DNA of 64,000 bases from Vanessa cardui (taxonomy: Eukaryota > Arthropoda > Insecta > Lepidoptera > Nymphalidae). A model generated the notes under the pieces. It was not told the origin of the DNA. It ran no database searches and worked only from the letters and a program-made list of their open reading frames with translations. Both the position numbers and the translations under genes were made by a program. The stretch spans positions 9,672,001-9,736,000 of the forward strand of contig NC_061147.1 in NCBI RefSeq assembly GCF_905220365.1. Direction: 5' to 3'. Below, in pieces: positions 53,548 through 63,140 of the stretch; position 1 is the first letter of the stretch, and each line of letters starts with the position of its first letter.

Positions 53548-53792
53548 AGGCCTCAAGCGTACATTGTATTTGAAGAACCGAGGAAGGTTAAGGAGAGGGT
53601 TTGGAACATATGAATTTCTATGGAATTTGTCACATGCAGGTTTCCTCACGATGTTTTCCTTCACCGTAGAGCACGAGATGAATTATAAAGACAAATTAAG
53701 CACATGAAACAGTGGTGGCCTGGGTTTGAACCCGCAATCATCGGTTAAGATGCACGCGTTCTAACCACTGGGCCATCTCGACTCATAGCATT

Positions 53793-54232
53793 GCATCATA
53801 GGTTTATAGGTTTTTATATGAATAATAAATAAGACGTGTAGAAGCCGAGAACAGCTAATGCTACATATTTAATACATCACGTTTTTAATATTGACTGGCT
53901 GTTATCAGACTGGTTTCCTGCCTATGAGTGAGGCAAAGTTCAGCCGAGATCTTTACAAGTATTTCGTAAAAGCTGACCGATATTAGTTGAAATATCACGT
54001 TGGTCGGTTCAGAGAGTTGGAAAGGCCGGTAGAAGATTTGGAATACATCTTTAAATTCTAAGAGATATTTCAAATCAACAGACAATTTTATTGTATTCAT
54101 TTTCACGAATAAAGAGTTCGATACATTTATTTGCTTTTAAAATGTCATGCAGTTCCGCACGGAAATGAATCGAGTATTTTTCATAATAACGATGTATTTA
54201 CTACAATACAGCTTTAAGTTAATCTGACCTCA
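53793..54232. other. Unassigned DNA
   Basis: A 73-codon minus-strand ORF at 53885-54106 has no recognisable content. Confidence 0.35.
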
Positions 54233-54335
54233 ACAACAGCCTGTAAATTTCCCACTACTGCGCTAAAGACCTCCTCTCCCTTTGAGGAGAAGGTTTAGAA
54301 CATATTCCACCACGCTTTTCTAATGCAGGTTCTTA
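54233..54335 (-). repeat. Family B 3' fragment
   Basis: CAACAACAGCCTGTAAATTT, CCTCCTCTCCCTTTGAGGAG and CATATTCCACCACGC, then the match ends at TGCAGGTTC. Confidence 0.85.
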
Positions 54336-55879
54336 AAAGTGACTTCAGTATATATTAATTAATAATCAATACCTTAAGCTTCATACTGCCATATTTGATT
54401 AATATAGCGAGAAGATAAAGAAAGTGACTCTTTAACATACATATATAGCATCTCTTAAGAACGCTTAAAGTTTCTTCCGCCATGCGATTTTAATATAATT
54501 GGCGAATATACAAATTTTAACCGACACACTCCATTTTGGTTGAGATAGTTTTCACGAACGAAGATCTTTGCTCACTCACTGGGCTGTAGACTGTAAGAAA
54601 CTCGAAACTGTCATAAGTTTTAATGATGATTTAATTTTGTAATTAAATTTAATTGCCGTGTGATTTGCAAGAACTTCTCCAACTACTGTATCAAATTATC
54701 TCTCGCGAGGTTGAATGTCACAAACAGACGCTCTTCAGAAACAATTAATGTTATATTAACGTTAATTATTGTTATAGAAAATACAGACCACATTTTGTGT
54801 TCGCTGGAGATATTAGAATTATATTTATTTCTAATAATAAATGGTTTCCTATAACAGAATATCTATCAACAAGGCAAAAAAATCATTACACTGGTTTGAG
54901 GTACACAATTAAACAAATCCCAATTAGCAAAAAGGTATGTGCTAAGGTGACCCCAAGAAAAGTAAATAAGTCTTACGCTCCATAAGAAGATGTTAATAGT
55001 ATATTATTATAATCATTATGTTACATTTTCATACAGATCAAAAATGAACGTAATAATTGTTAAAAAAACAAAGAAATTATGTAAAATGAAATCCTTCATC
55101 TCCAAGCTAAATCCTTTTAAATAGTAAAATAAAACTGATTTAATCTGATGCTTATCTTTTTATTCTGATTTATAATTTGCGTACTACCCGATATAGATGA
55201 TTAGGTGGAATTAAATTTAATTGAATCCTGTAAAATTATGATTCAAATTTCGTAAGAAGTTACTTGAAAATTTTTAATTTTTATACATTATATTTCAGAT
55301 AGAAAACTGAGTGAGTCAGTATAATTGTAAGCAAAAGAAAATACATTGCAATCAGAATTAAATTCCCAGCAAAAACTGGTAGAAGAGAATGAACAATATG
55401 ATCCATTCCAACACCAGCATTGAGCAATTTTAAACTTATTCAGGAATCAACATTATCTCTCCGTTTTTAATATTTATTGTGAAATGTGTACGATCTTGAA
55501 AATTTAGCGATTCAAATGTAACCACCAATATAAACCTGCCTCCACGAGGAGCCAAGCCATAATTCATCGGATATTTATAGTGGAGTGCGCATAAATTGCC
55601 GACACTGGCCGAAAATTGTACAGCTCAAAAGTACGATTTAACTTTGTCATTTATTTGGTATTTTGTAATAAATTATATGGAAGTAAACTCAAGTTAGAAT
55701 CTTATTATTTTTAGTGTGTTATTGAAATATATAAATAGTATTCAATGAAAGTCTACTTGTGAAAACTGCCTTTAATGTTTATTATCAAGTCTCAGAAGAG
55801 GATGGATATTGATGAAATTTGAGTTAGTTCATTAGGCTCCGAATGTTTTCATTTGGGTTTTCAGACATCAAGATATCCA
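54336..55879. other. AT-rich DNA, nothing recognised
   Basis: Short ORFs at 54660-54985 are not recognisable. No repeat match over 1.5 kb. Confidence 0.4.
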
Positions 55880-56060
55880 ATATTTCTGATAATTATCAGT
55901 TTTCGCTTTAAATTAATTCCAAAAATATGAAAGTAAGTCACGGCTTCTATGAAAATAATTTGAGATGCTTAACAAAAACTTCTCGGGGAATTACAACTAT
56001 CTCCTGCAAAATTCAAGCAAGATAAACTATTTCAGATAAAAATTTATGCCAAGAAGTATT
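55880..56060 (-). repeat. K-like relic
   Basis: TTCTCGGGGAATTACAACTA, TCTCCTGCAAAATTCAAGCA and GATAAACTATTTCAGATA align with 42835-42915 in the same orientation. Confidence 0.45.
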
Positions 56061-56243
56061 TGAGATTTATAATCCTAACTTTGGGAATATGATTAAGAGA
56101 TATTTCGTGTGTCTAGTGGATAGCTTTTGCCGCTGCAGACCACAACGTCCTAGGTACATATCTCAGATACACATACAACAACAACAACGCTGTTATTATT
56201 GTTGTTTTGTAACATATTTTGCCAGAACGTCATCAATTTTTTT

Positions 56244-56470
56244 GACGACCTCCATGGTCGAGTGGTGTGTATACCGGTTTTCATAGGTACGCCACTCTAA
56301 GGTCCCGGGTTCGATTCCCGGCTGACTCAATGTAGATTACCATTAGCTTTCTATGTTGTCTTGGGTCTGGGTGTTTGTGGTACCGTCGTTACTTCTGATT
56401 TCCATAACACAAGTGCTTTATCTACTTACATTGGGATTAGAGTAATGTATGTGATGTTGTCGTATATTTA
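56244..56470 (+). repeat. Family D SINE, full length
   Basis: This is the best D copy: ACGACCTCCATGGTCGAGTG (A-box region), CCGGTTTTCATAGGTACGCC, B box GGGTTCGATTCCC, then the complete body to AATGTATGTGATGTTGTCG and an AT-rich tail. The head folds like a tRNA only in part; it is a SINE head, not a tRNA gene. Confidence 0.95.
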
Positions 56471-56514
56471 TTTAATTATTAGCACCACGTGTTTTTATTA
56501 TGGGTATTAAGTTG

Positions 56515-56630
56515 TATTGAATAATATAAGGTATATTATTCTATCAATGTATTTTTTACGAATGACTTGAAATTACGAAACGGCAAAGATAAAATTGTCT
56601 GCGGAGTTTCGTTATAGAATGTTTGGAAGT
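56515..56630 (-). pseudogene. LINE family C, RT C-terminal fragment without 3' UTR
   Basis: On the minus strand the sequence reads, with changes, the segment from the FYNETPQ-like block through LPFRNFKSF to IDRIIYLI. It lacks the 3' UTR and tail that other C copies have, so it was cut after insertion. Confidence 0.65.
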
Positions 56631-57149
56631 TAAAAGAAAAGTGATATCCTGTAAACGTCTCACTATTACACCATGATGCTCTAGGTTAGTGGACAAAATC
56701 TTAACAGAATTTCGTTTGACCCATGCAGGTTCTGACTCGATGCAAACTAATCGTATTAAATTTCAGTAAAACAATCTCTTTAGAATAGTTCCGTGTTTAG
56801 AGACACAATGTAATGCATCTCGTGGGTATTACGTTGCGACTGGGAATTTGATTAATACAGCGGCTGACAGGAGCCGACTGCATCAAAGCTTTAGCACATA
56901 ATACTCTCATATATTATACATGCATCTAAGGCTGATGGCGCTTTGAGATGGGTATTTTGTTGGTTAATTTGCGTTTTGTACTAAACATCACACTGAACTT
57001 ATGTTCCCTTAATTCGCAATTTGTATGGTAAGATTTTGTCTTCCACCGTCAAGAGTATGTACCACGAAATTATCTACGAGATATTTGTTATATTAAAATT
57101 GATAAACAAGTGTGATCAGTAAGTCTATTATCAGAGTTTTTAAAAATAA
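56631..57149. other. Unassigned DNA
   Basis: No repeat match or ORF of note. Confidence 0.35.
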
Positions 57150-57342
57150 CTAGCTGTTACCCACGGCTTTGCTCGCTTAGAATATAAATATATTTACAGT
57201 TTGTAGGATTGGTATACATACTTGGTATAATAGAATTGGTATACTTTGTTTTTAAAAAAGTTCACTTAAATCGGTCCAGCAGTTTTGCCGTTAAAAGCGT
57301 GACAGACAGAGGTACTTTCGCATTAATAGTATGGAAGTATGG
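57150..57342 (-). repeat. K-like repeat
   Basis: It begins CTAGCTGTTACCCACGGCTT and ends after AAATCGGTCCAGCAGTTTTG, GCGTGACAGACAGAGGTACT and TTCGCATTAATAGTAT, the usual outline of this class read from its CTAG end. Confidence 0.7.
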
Positions 57343-57409
57343 ATTACAAATCAGAGTATGATATGCTATGTTTATTAATTACGAGCCTATGGAAAACGTT
57401 TTAAAACGT

Positions 57410-57550
57410 GGAATACACATGTGACAGAATTTCTATGAAATTAGACACATGCAGATTTCCTCACGTTGTTTTCCTTCACCGCCAAGCATGAGATGAATTA
57501 TAAACACAAATTAAGCACATGAATATCAATGGTGCTTGAATGGGTCTAAC
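57410..57550 (-). repeat. Family B central fragment
   Basis: GTGGAATACACATGTGACAG, AAATTAGACACATGCAGATT, CCGCCAAGCATGAGATGAAT and GCACATGAATATCAATGGTG. The right end stops just before the B box. Confidence 0.85.
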
Positions 57551-57609
57551 CGGCTATTTCGCCACAAATATGTTGCATACATATATGGCTAACATCACTA
57601 TGTATATTT

Positions 57610-57735
57610 AAATATTGAAAAAGAGTAACTATTTTGATTCTTGCCCGTTCTTCCCGGTAGAACCGGCTTCCCTTAATATAATTTGTTAAGTGACAAATCA
57701 AAAGTGCTTGCAAAAGTCTACTTGAAATGATATTA
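57610..57735 (+). repeat. LINE family C 3' fragment
   Basis: ATTGAAAAAGAGTAACTATT, TTGCCCGTTCTTCCCGGTAG and AATCAAAAGTGCTTGCAAAA, then GTCTACTTGAAATGATATT. Confidence 0.8.
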
Positions 57736-58063
57736 TTTAAGATTAAAAATTTAAAAACAGTATACATTAATTTATGTTTCAAACGTTTTACTAAATATCG
57801 TGAATGGCTAAATAGCAAAAAATGTTCATGCCTTTTATAATTCATTTTATATTTTGTGGTGATTTGATATGTGTGTTATATTTATGCCGCTGTCATGACA
57901 AAATTGGGTAAAGTAATTATTATTGTGGTCACTAGTTGTATTCATGTAGAAGGCTCGATGTAAAGTCATTAAGTATCTGAAGTCAGAGAGAGCTATGTAT
58001 ATATAGGTATGAGTTCATAAAAGAAATGCGAGTATTTTTGTTCACTGGTATTTTATCAAATCA
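57736..58063. other. Unassigned DNA
   Basis: No repeat match or coding-like ORF. Confidence 0.35.
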
Positions 58064-58200
58064 AGTCAAAAAATAAACTTTATTCAAGTAGACTTTTGAA
58101 TCGTCGTTTTACAATTAAGTAAACCACTGGATCGGAAAGTAGATTCTACCAAGAAGAACCGGCAAGAAACTCAGTAGTTACTCTTTTTTAACATTTATCA
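58064..58200 (-). repeat. LINE family C 3' fragment
   Basis: Tail AAATCAAGTCAAAAAATA, then TTTATTCAAGTAGACTTTTG, a short deletion of the CAAGCAC block, AGATTCTACCAAGAAGAACC and CTCAGTAGTTACTCTTTTTT. Confidence 0.9.
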
Positions 58201-59024
58201 GGGTGATTTTTACTTTTTATTTCGAAAATTTCCTGAAGTTATTTCGACCAATATTCCATATTTTACAAATTCGTTCATTATATTCGGATTTCATGTCAGT
58301 TCGAGACATTCGCAACTTTGTCGAAACGTCAGAAATAGTAAAAAAGATATGATTGCAGATAAAACCCGATTATAGCAGTTTGTAACTCTTCATTCTATGC
58401 GCCATTAAAAATATATGCAACAAAGTGTCAAAAGGCAACTACGAGTAAGGATAGCAAAAGTGCTTACCTCGTGATTTATCGTCTGGTATATTTGTGATAG
58501 GGATTAAGAAGTGCTTGTGTATGTCACCGTGCCTCTCAAGATTGTCGACGGTTGAAAGATTGATGATTGATTGTTGTAATACACTGCTTATAATTTTAAG
58601 GAATTATTTTTTGTAGATTATAATCTATGGAAGAGTAATTTAGATAAATCATAAAAACTTTCATCTAACCCAATCGAAAAGCTATCGAAGTTATATACAT
58701 TTTATTGTGAGATGAATCACCATTTACAATCTTTACAATCTCACGAAAAAAAATGTCTAACGGTATTCAGAATTTGGCGGTAATGTATTTATATTATTTT
58801 ATTTAAAATAGAGAGCGTTCTTGATAAATATCTACGTAGCTTTTTGCCCATTACCTACATACATTCAGAGTTGGGAAACTGTTGACTCAATGAAGTTGGA
58901 TGTGTGTAGACCGTTTCGTAAAGCAGTTAGTCCTACCCTGGAGTCTTTGCCGTCGCGTCGAATTTGTTGTCTCAGCGGATTATGAGGGCAAGGGAACAAA
59001 GTGCATCTGTATTTGTACACAACT
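58201..59024. other. Unassigned DNA
   Basis: No repeat match. GC rises slightly at 58900-59010, giving an 82-codon ORF that runs into the B SINE and is not recognisable. Confidence 0.35.
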
Positions 59025-59234
59025 TTGCACTATAATTTCTCTCGTGCTCTGCGATGAAGGAAAACATCGTGAGGAAACCTGCATGTGTCTAATTTCATGG
59101 AAATTCTGCTACATGTGTATTCCCCCAACCCGCATTGGAACAGCGTAATGGAATATGTTCCAAACTCAAAGGGAGAAGAGGCCTTAGCCCAGCAGTGGGA
59201 AATTGACAAGCTATTGTTATTATTGCACTATAAT
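59025..59234 (+). repeat. Family B SINE, 5'-truncated, with 12-bp TSD
   Basis: TTGCACTATAAT at 59025-59036 and 59223-59234 brackets only the 3' two-thirds of B (from TCTCTCGTGCTCTGCGATGA to the tail CTATTGTTATTA). The tRNA-like head never arrived, so the copy is a truncated insertion rather than a later deletion. Confidence 0.95.
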
Positions 59235-59321
59235 ACGTGCTGAGTAGTTCACTTGTCTCCATTGAAATAAAATTATGATAAATAAATTACTTATTAATTA
59301 TTAATAATATTACTTATTAAT

Positions 59322-59519
59322 GCTGTCGAAACGCTTGGCCCTTGGAGTAGTGGTGCAAAAAGCTTCATCAAAAGTATAACACCTCGCCTCATTGCCTGCA
59401 CTGGTGACAGGAGGGCTGGTTCGTTTTTTGCCCAGAGGATCGGAATTGCGATTCAACGGGGAAATGCTGCTAGCATTCTTGCCACCATTCCACGCGGTCA
59501 AGATTTATACAGTAACTAG
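59322..59519 (+). pseudogene. Non-LTR retrotransposon RT C-terminus, 65 codons
   Basis: The frame is open from 59322 to TAG at 59517-59519. It reads AVETLGPWSSGAKSFIKSIT, then GDRRAGSFFAQRIGIAIQRG and NAASILATIPRGQDLYSN, the typical end of a lepidopteran LINE polyprotein (GPWS, TGD, QRGNAAS motifs). About 50 bases of 3' UTR follow, shared with 28861-28915. The upstream part is absent (5' truncation). It is in frame without lesions, unlike the copy at 28744. Confidence 0.9.
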
Positions 59520-59642
59520 TTTTAGTTCATATTTGTATATATATATTTAAGCATTTAATGTTTTTAATTCTTATTAATATAGAGTGAAAAGTGTCCGTAT
59601 AAGTCATCTAGTTTATCATCAGAGAACGTTGCTTCATAATAA

Positions 59643-59788
59643 TACTAGCGACCGGTCCCGGCTGCGAACTGTTGCAATGCTGATACAAATACATATACTA
59701 CAAAATGTCTTAAATTGTTTACAGCTTTTTCGACATTAGACAATACAAACCGCATTTTGCAAATAAAAGGCCCGGCGTTTTAAATTAT
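59643..59788. repeat. Family F 5' fragment
   Basis: TACTAGCGACCGGTCCCGGC, then TGATACAAATACATATACTA and GACATTAGACAATACAAACC. It breaks near the B insertion at 59799. Confidence 0.6.
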
Positions 59789-59798
59789 TTAATTTATT

Positions 59799-60303
59799 TA
59801 GTTACGTAACAACAACAGCCTGTAAATTCCCATCGTGGGCTAAAGGCCTCCTCTCCCTTAGAGGAGAAGGGTTGGAACATATTCCACCACGCTGTTCCAA
59901 TGCGGGTTGGTGTAATACACATGTGGCAGAATTTCTATGAAATTTGTCACATGCAGGTTTACATAATGTTGTCTTAAATTTTCGCGATGATTACACATTT
60001 AAATAAAACTAATTATAACGGATGAATCGCGTATATAAATTTTTTTTTTATTATTTAATAATTTTTTTATATAATAATAATTAATATACGCGATTCATCC
60101 GTTATAATTAGTTTTATTTAAACATGCAGGTTTCCTCACGATGTTTTCCATCACCGCCGAGTACGAGATGAATTATAAAGACAAATTAAGCACATGAATC
60201 AGCGGTGCTTGTCTGGGTTTGAACCCGCAATCATCGGTTAAGATGCACGCGTTCTAACCACTGGGCCATCTCGACTACTCACTACTACTATTAAGTTACG
60301 TAA
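59799..60303 (-). repeat. Family B SINE with 10-bp TSD, split by a palindromic insert
   Basis: AGTTACGTAA at 59799-59808 and 60294-60303 brackets the whole unit. B sequence (tail CAACAACAGCCTGTAAATTC, body) runs to 59960 and resumes at 60122 to the B box (GGGTTTGAACCC) and A-box region (CTAACCACTGGGCCATCTCG). The insert 59961-60121 is treated separately. Confidence 0.95.
59961..60121. mobile_element. 161-bp insert with near-perfect 41-bp inverted arms and 12-bp TSD
   Basis: ACATGCAGGTTT is present at 59949-59960 and 60122-60133, once on each side, as expected for a target-site duplication in the SINE. The insert holds a palindrome (59998-60122): the left arm 59998-60038 and the right arm 60082-60122 match at 40 of 41 positions (outer part TTTAAATAAAACTAATTATA). 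They surround a 43-base AT-rich loop. A further 37 bp (59961-59997) with TTTTCGCGATGATTACACA lies outside the palindrome on the left only. No known family is recognised. It could be a very small fold-back element or a product of aberrant repair. Confidence 0.8.
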
Positions 60304-60534
60304 GGATTAATGCTATATTGCTTGAAATCGCTTCGAAAATGAGCGTTTATTTCTCGTAAAAAGTAAAGGATGAAAAATTGATGTTCTGGGTTATCTCTAG
60401 GAGATAGTAATATACCATTACGGACTTTTTAGATGACCCTAGTATGGTGTTTAATACTGTTGTATGTTATTTTGATATATCTCATAGAATTCAGCCAGCG
60501 ATTGCAATGTAAGCGCAAAAAATAAACAATTTTT
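60304..60534. other. Unassigned DNA
   Basis: CTAGGAGATAG near 60398 is a short near-palindrome. Nothing else. Confidence 0.3.
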
Positions 60535-60690
60535 TTACGACATCTGTAGAAATTCCATCAGTGTTTCTCTACTATATTGTGAATCAATATATATTGTGAA
60601 AAACCAAATTAAAAGTCGGTGTCTAATTTTAAAGATCGAAACATACCTAGGGACAGCGGTAAGCGACTTTGTTTAATACTATGTAAAGAT
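60535..60690. repeat. Family F 3' fragment
   Basis: GTGTTTCTCTACTATATTGT, then AAGTCGGTGTCTAATTTTAA, CTAGGGACAGCGGTAAGCGA and CTTTGTTTAATACTATGTAA match F in order. Confidence 0.7.
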
Positions 60691-61097
60691 TTTGTCTAAT
60701 ACAAACGTACGTTTAAACTCACCCTTATATAATCAGTAAACATATATATTATACATTAACATAAGCTAATGTTTACCTTCGATCTGTCATATCATTTAGA
60801 TATAACATAATATGTTGAAAGCATCACGATTACGGTTGTTACATTAATCAATTCTATTGCGGTGTCAGAGTTACATTGCATTTCCGAATATTGTATATCG
60901 TCCTATGTCGTCCTATGTCGTCCCTTGTATTCGTGTTGGGGACTCGCATTCAATGTATTGTAATTAGTTGAATGATCTTATGTGAGTACAATATTGTTTT
61001 AATAATATCCGAATTGGTTTATGGAAATTTATTTGTATTGATGGTGAAAGCTTGCACCCCTGAAAGAAATATTAAGAGTTTTTAGTCGTTGATGCGA
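60691..61097. other. Unassigned DNA with a 10-bp tandem repeat
   Basis: CGTCCTATGT occurs about three times in a row at 60899-60927. Nothing else recognised. Confidence 0.4.
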
Positions 61098-61150
61098 GTT
61101 CTGCTCTTTGGCGGTAGAATACTTAACAATAGGTGATACATACTCAGAGT
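61098..61150 (-). repeat. Family A head fragment
   Basis: CTCTTTGGCGGTAGAATACT, then AACAATAGGTGATACATACT, is the A head region with several changes. Confidence 0.5.
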
Positions 61151-61324
61151 TAGTACAAAGTTAGTAAAATATGTGTAAAGAATAATTTGTTTTATTAATA
61201 ATACAAAGATGGATGTCTAGTTCCGTAGTATCTATACCTAAAAGCAGCAAAAAATCACGTCTGCTGTGTGTTGGAAACTCCTTTTTTTAAATATTTGGTG
61301 CTATAGTGGCAATAAACAAATAGA

Positions 61325-61395
61325 CTACTGGACAGACAGACAGCGGAGTTTTTGTAATAGAGTCCTGTTTTATCTTTTGGGTACGGAACCCTAAA
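61325..61395 (+). repeat. Family J repeat 3' end
   Basis: GACAGACAGACAGCGGAGTT, AATAGAGTCCTGTTTTATCT and TTTTGGGTACGGAACCCTAA form the end of a dispersed repeat I recognise as common in Lepidoptera. The 5' part is absent or unrecognisable. Confidence 0.65.
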
Positions 61396-63009
61396 AGTAA
61401 GTCTTCAGAATGAGCTATTGGAGTCGTTGTATAATATATAAGAATTAATTTTAACCTTAAAGTAGTATTTCACATTTCCTTTGTCTCGATCTAGAAGCTT
61501 TGTCAGAAACTGACACTCAGTTTGACATTCCGCTGACTTCGAATTGTGAGAAGACAATTCGAAATCCTGGAAAAGAATCTTAATATTCGGATATCTTATT
61601 TTCGCTAGTAATATAATTGTTTTATAAAGGCAATTAAACTAAATATATCTCTGTCTAATTTTTCATAATTCATATCCATTACAAACATAGAACATATTAT
61701 TGACAATCTTCTTGGTGTCCATACATATGTATTAATATATTTTCTATTTAAAATTAAAATTAATCTCTTTGCGACGAAGGAATTTGTGAAAATGCGAACA
61801 GGCTAATGTTTTGTCATAGCACACAACTATTCCGCCGAAGAAGAACAAGAGTATTATTTATCCTAGGAATCTTGCAGGCCCAGTTTAAAGGCCCGCAAAA
61901 GTGGGTCAACCATCAAAACATCAGGGTAGTCTGTGCAAACGATCTTGTCCCTAAAGGACGGATTGGGTACTGCTGTTTTATGGGTATTCCATTGTGCTCA
62001 GCCGCACCAGGCGTTTTAGGCACCGGCAAGTCCCATATACTAAATCCGAGGGATGTACCTATTTCCTCCATATCAAGTAGAGGAAATCCGCAAGAGCACT
62101 TTTCAACGAAAAAAAGGTGTCTGTTGTTGAGTTCATATTCAGCTCTTAAATCAACAACAGCGGAGAAGAGGTGTACCTATGAGCAACAGCCAAAGATTCA
62201 GTAGCTGTTAGTTTACTTTTACAATTATTTGGCCAGGTTGATTTACACTTCAATTCACCTCTGGCTCTCATATATTAAACTTGATATGAAAGACTTCCAA
62301 CTAACATGTATCACGCAGTTTTGTTTCATGTTTAGTGAGTTTTGTTCCGTTGCATCATCGAGCACGTGACTTAACAACGTTACGTTGCGTAACGACGTTA
62401 TATACGTTCAACTTTTATTGCGAAACTTTGAGAAACTCTTCCTTCAGTTACGTTGAAATTATAGCAAGCAACTTTTAAAAGTTTTAAAGTATCGCTAGTT
62501 ATAGCGATACAAGGCTGACTTAGCCTTCGTCTTTCATTCAGCAATTTATGAATCCTGTTGCTATTTTATAATGTACTTGCATAACCCGGAAACGTTTTCC
62601 TGTCTGCATATTAAGGTTGATATGCTGCAGCGCTATTTAGAAGAGAGTTACAGATATAATATGTATATTATTTAATCTAGTACGGGGCTTTATGCAAGCT
62701 TTTCTATGCAGTTTTATATACACTCACTGTATGTACCAGCAAAACAGCATTGTTGTGACACAAGAAACAACATCTTAGCAATAAATATATTTCAACAAAA
62801 AGTAAAATATTACAGTTCCAATGTCAAAGCAAGTAGGGACCAATTATCAAAAGGTTGTACATTTGTCTACAGATTGTATTTGAAAACTTGTTGTCAAATT
62901 CTGAGCCACTTTTTTCGTAGTATATCGTTTTAAATCTGCTTTGTATCTTCCAAATCTTCCAGCCTTCTAACGCCCCACAACTTACTTACGAGAGTTGTTA
63001 ACATAATGT
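61396..63009. other. Unassigned DNA with one 132-codon ORF
   Basis: The ORF at 61806-62204 (+) is the longest in the window. Its predicted protein is basic and Ser/Thr/Gln-rich at the end, without a motif I recognise. The block is locally GC-richer (GTACCTATTTCCTCCATATC, GCACCAGGCGTTTTAGGCAC). It could be a repeat related to 44330-44420 or a decayed gene. CGTTACGTTGCGTAACG at about 62377-62393 is a palindromic cluster. Confidence 0.3.
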
Positions 63010-63140
63010 AAATAAACATTATTCAAGTAGGCTTTTACAAGCACTTTTGAATCGTTATTTTACAAAACTATATTGAATAAAACTACCACTGGTTCGGATT
63101 GTAGATTCTACCGAAAATAATTCCCAAAACTCAAAATATA
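63010..63140 (-). repeat. LINE family C 3' fragment
   Basis: TTATTCAAGTAGGCTTTTAC, AAGCACTTTTGAATCGTTAT, CTACCACTGGTTCGGATTGT and AGATTCTACCGAAAATAATT. The tail repeats are not preserved. Confidence 0.85.

Larger units (their letters stand above)
52239..53587 (+). mobile_element. piggyBac-type DNA transposon, internally deleted
   Basis: The 1349-bp element starts CCTTCCTCGGTTCTTC and ends with the exact reverse complement (16-bp perfect TIRs). It is flanked by TTAA on both sides (52235-52238 and 53588-53591), the target of piggyBac transposons. Next to the left TIR is a 21-bp palindrome (52252-52272) containing GGGTCA and TGACCC; similar pairs lie at about 52430-52448, 52463-52482 and 53529-53547. 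The inside carries a broken transposase remnant. Intact TIRs and TSDs mean it could be moved only with transposase from another copy. Confidence 0.95.
52160..53792 (-). repeat. Family B SINE (subfamily B2) split by a piggyBac element
   Basis: CATAGCATT at 52160-52168 and 53784-53792 is the SINE TSD. The B2 tail (AGTAAAGTAAAGTAAATT) and 3' body lie at 52169-52238, the rest at 53588-53783 with B box (GGGTTTGAACCC) and A-box region. Removing 52239-53587 plus one TTAA restores CTTCCATTAAGGAGAGGG, exactly the sequence of the intact B2 copy at 28402-28418. Right of the insertion about 55 bp of B body are missing. Confidence 0.95.

Noticed and set aside
56244..56330. tRNA gene with A and B boxes
   Set aside because: The sequence is the head of the dispersed D SINE, present in several diverged copies, and does not keep a full cloverleaf. 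The same applies to the heads of B SINEs.
60899..60927. CRISPR-like or minisatellite array
   Set aside because: Three short direct units without spacers in what is clearly a eukaryotic repeat-rich sequence.
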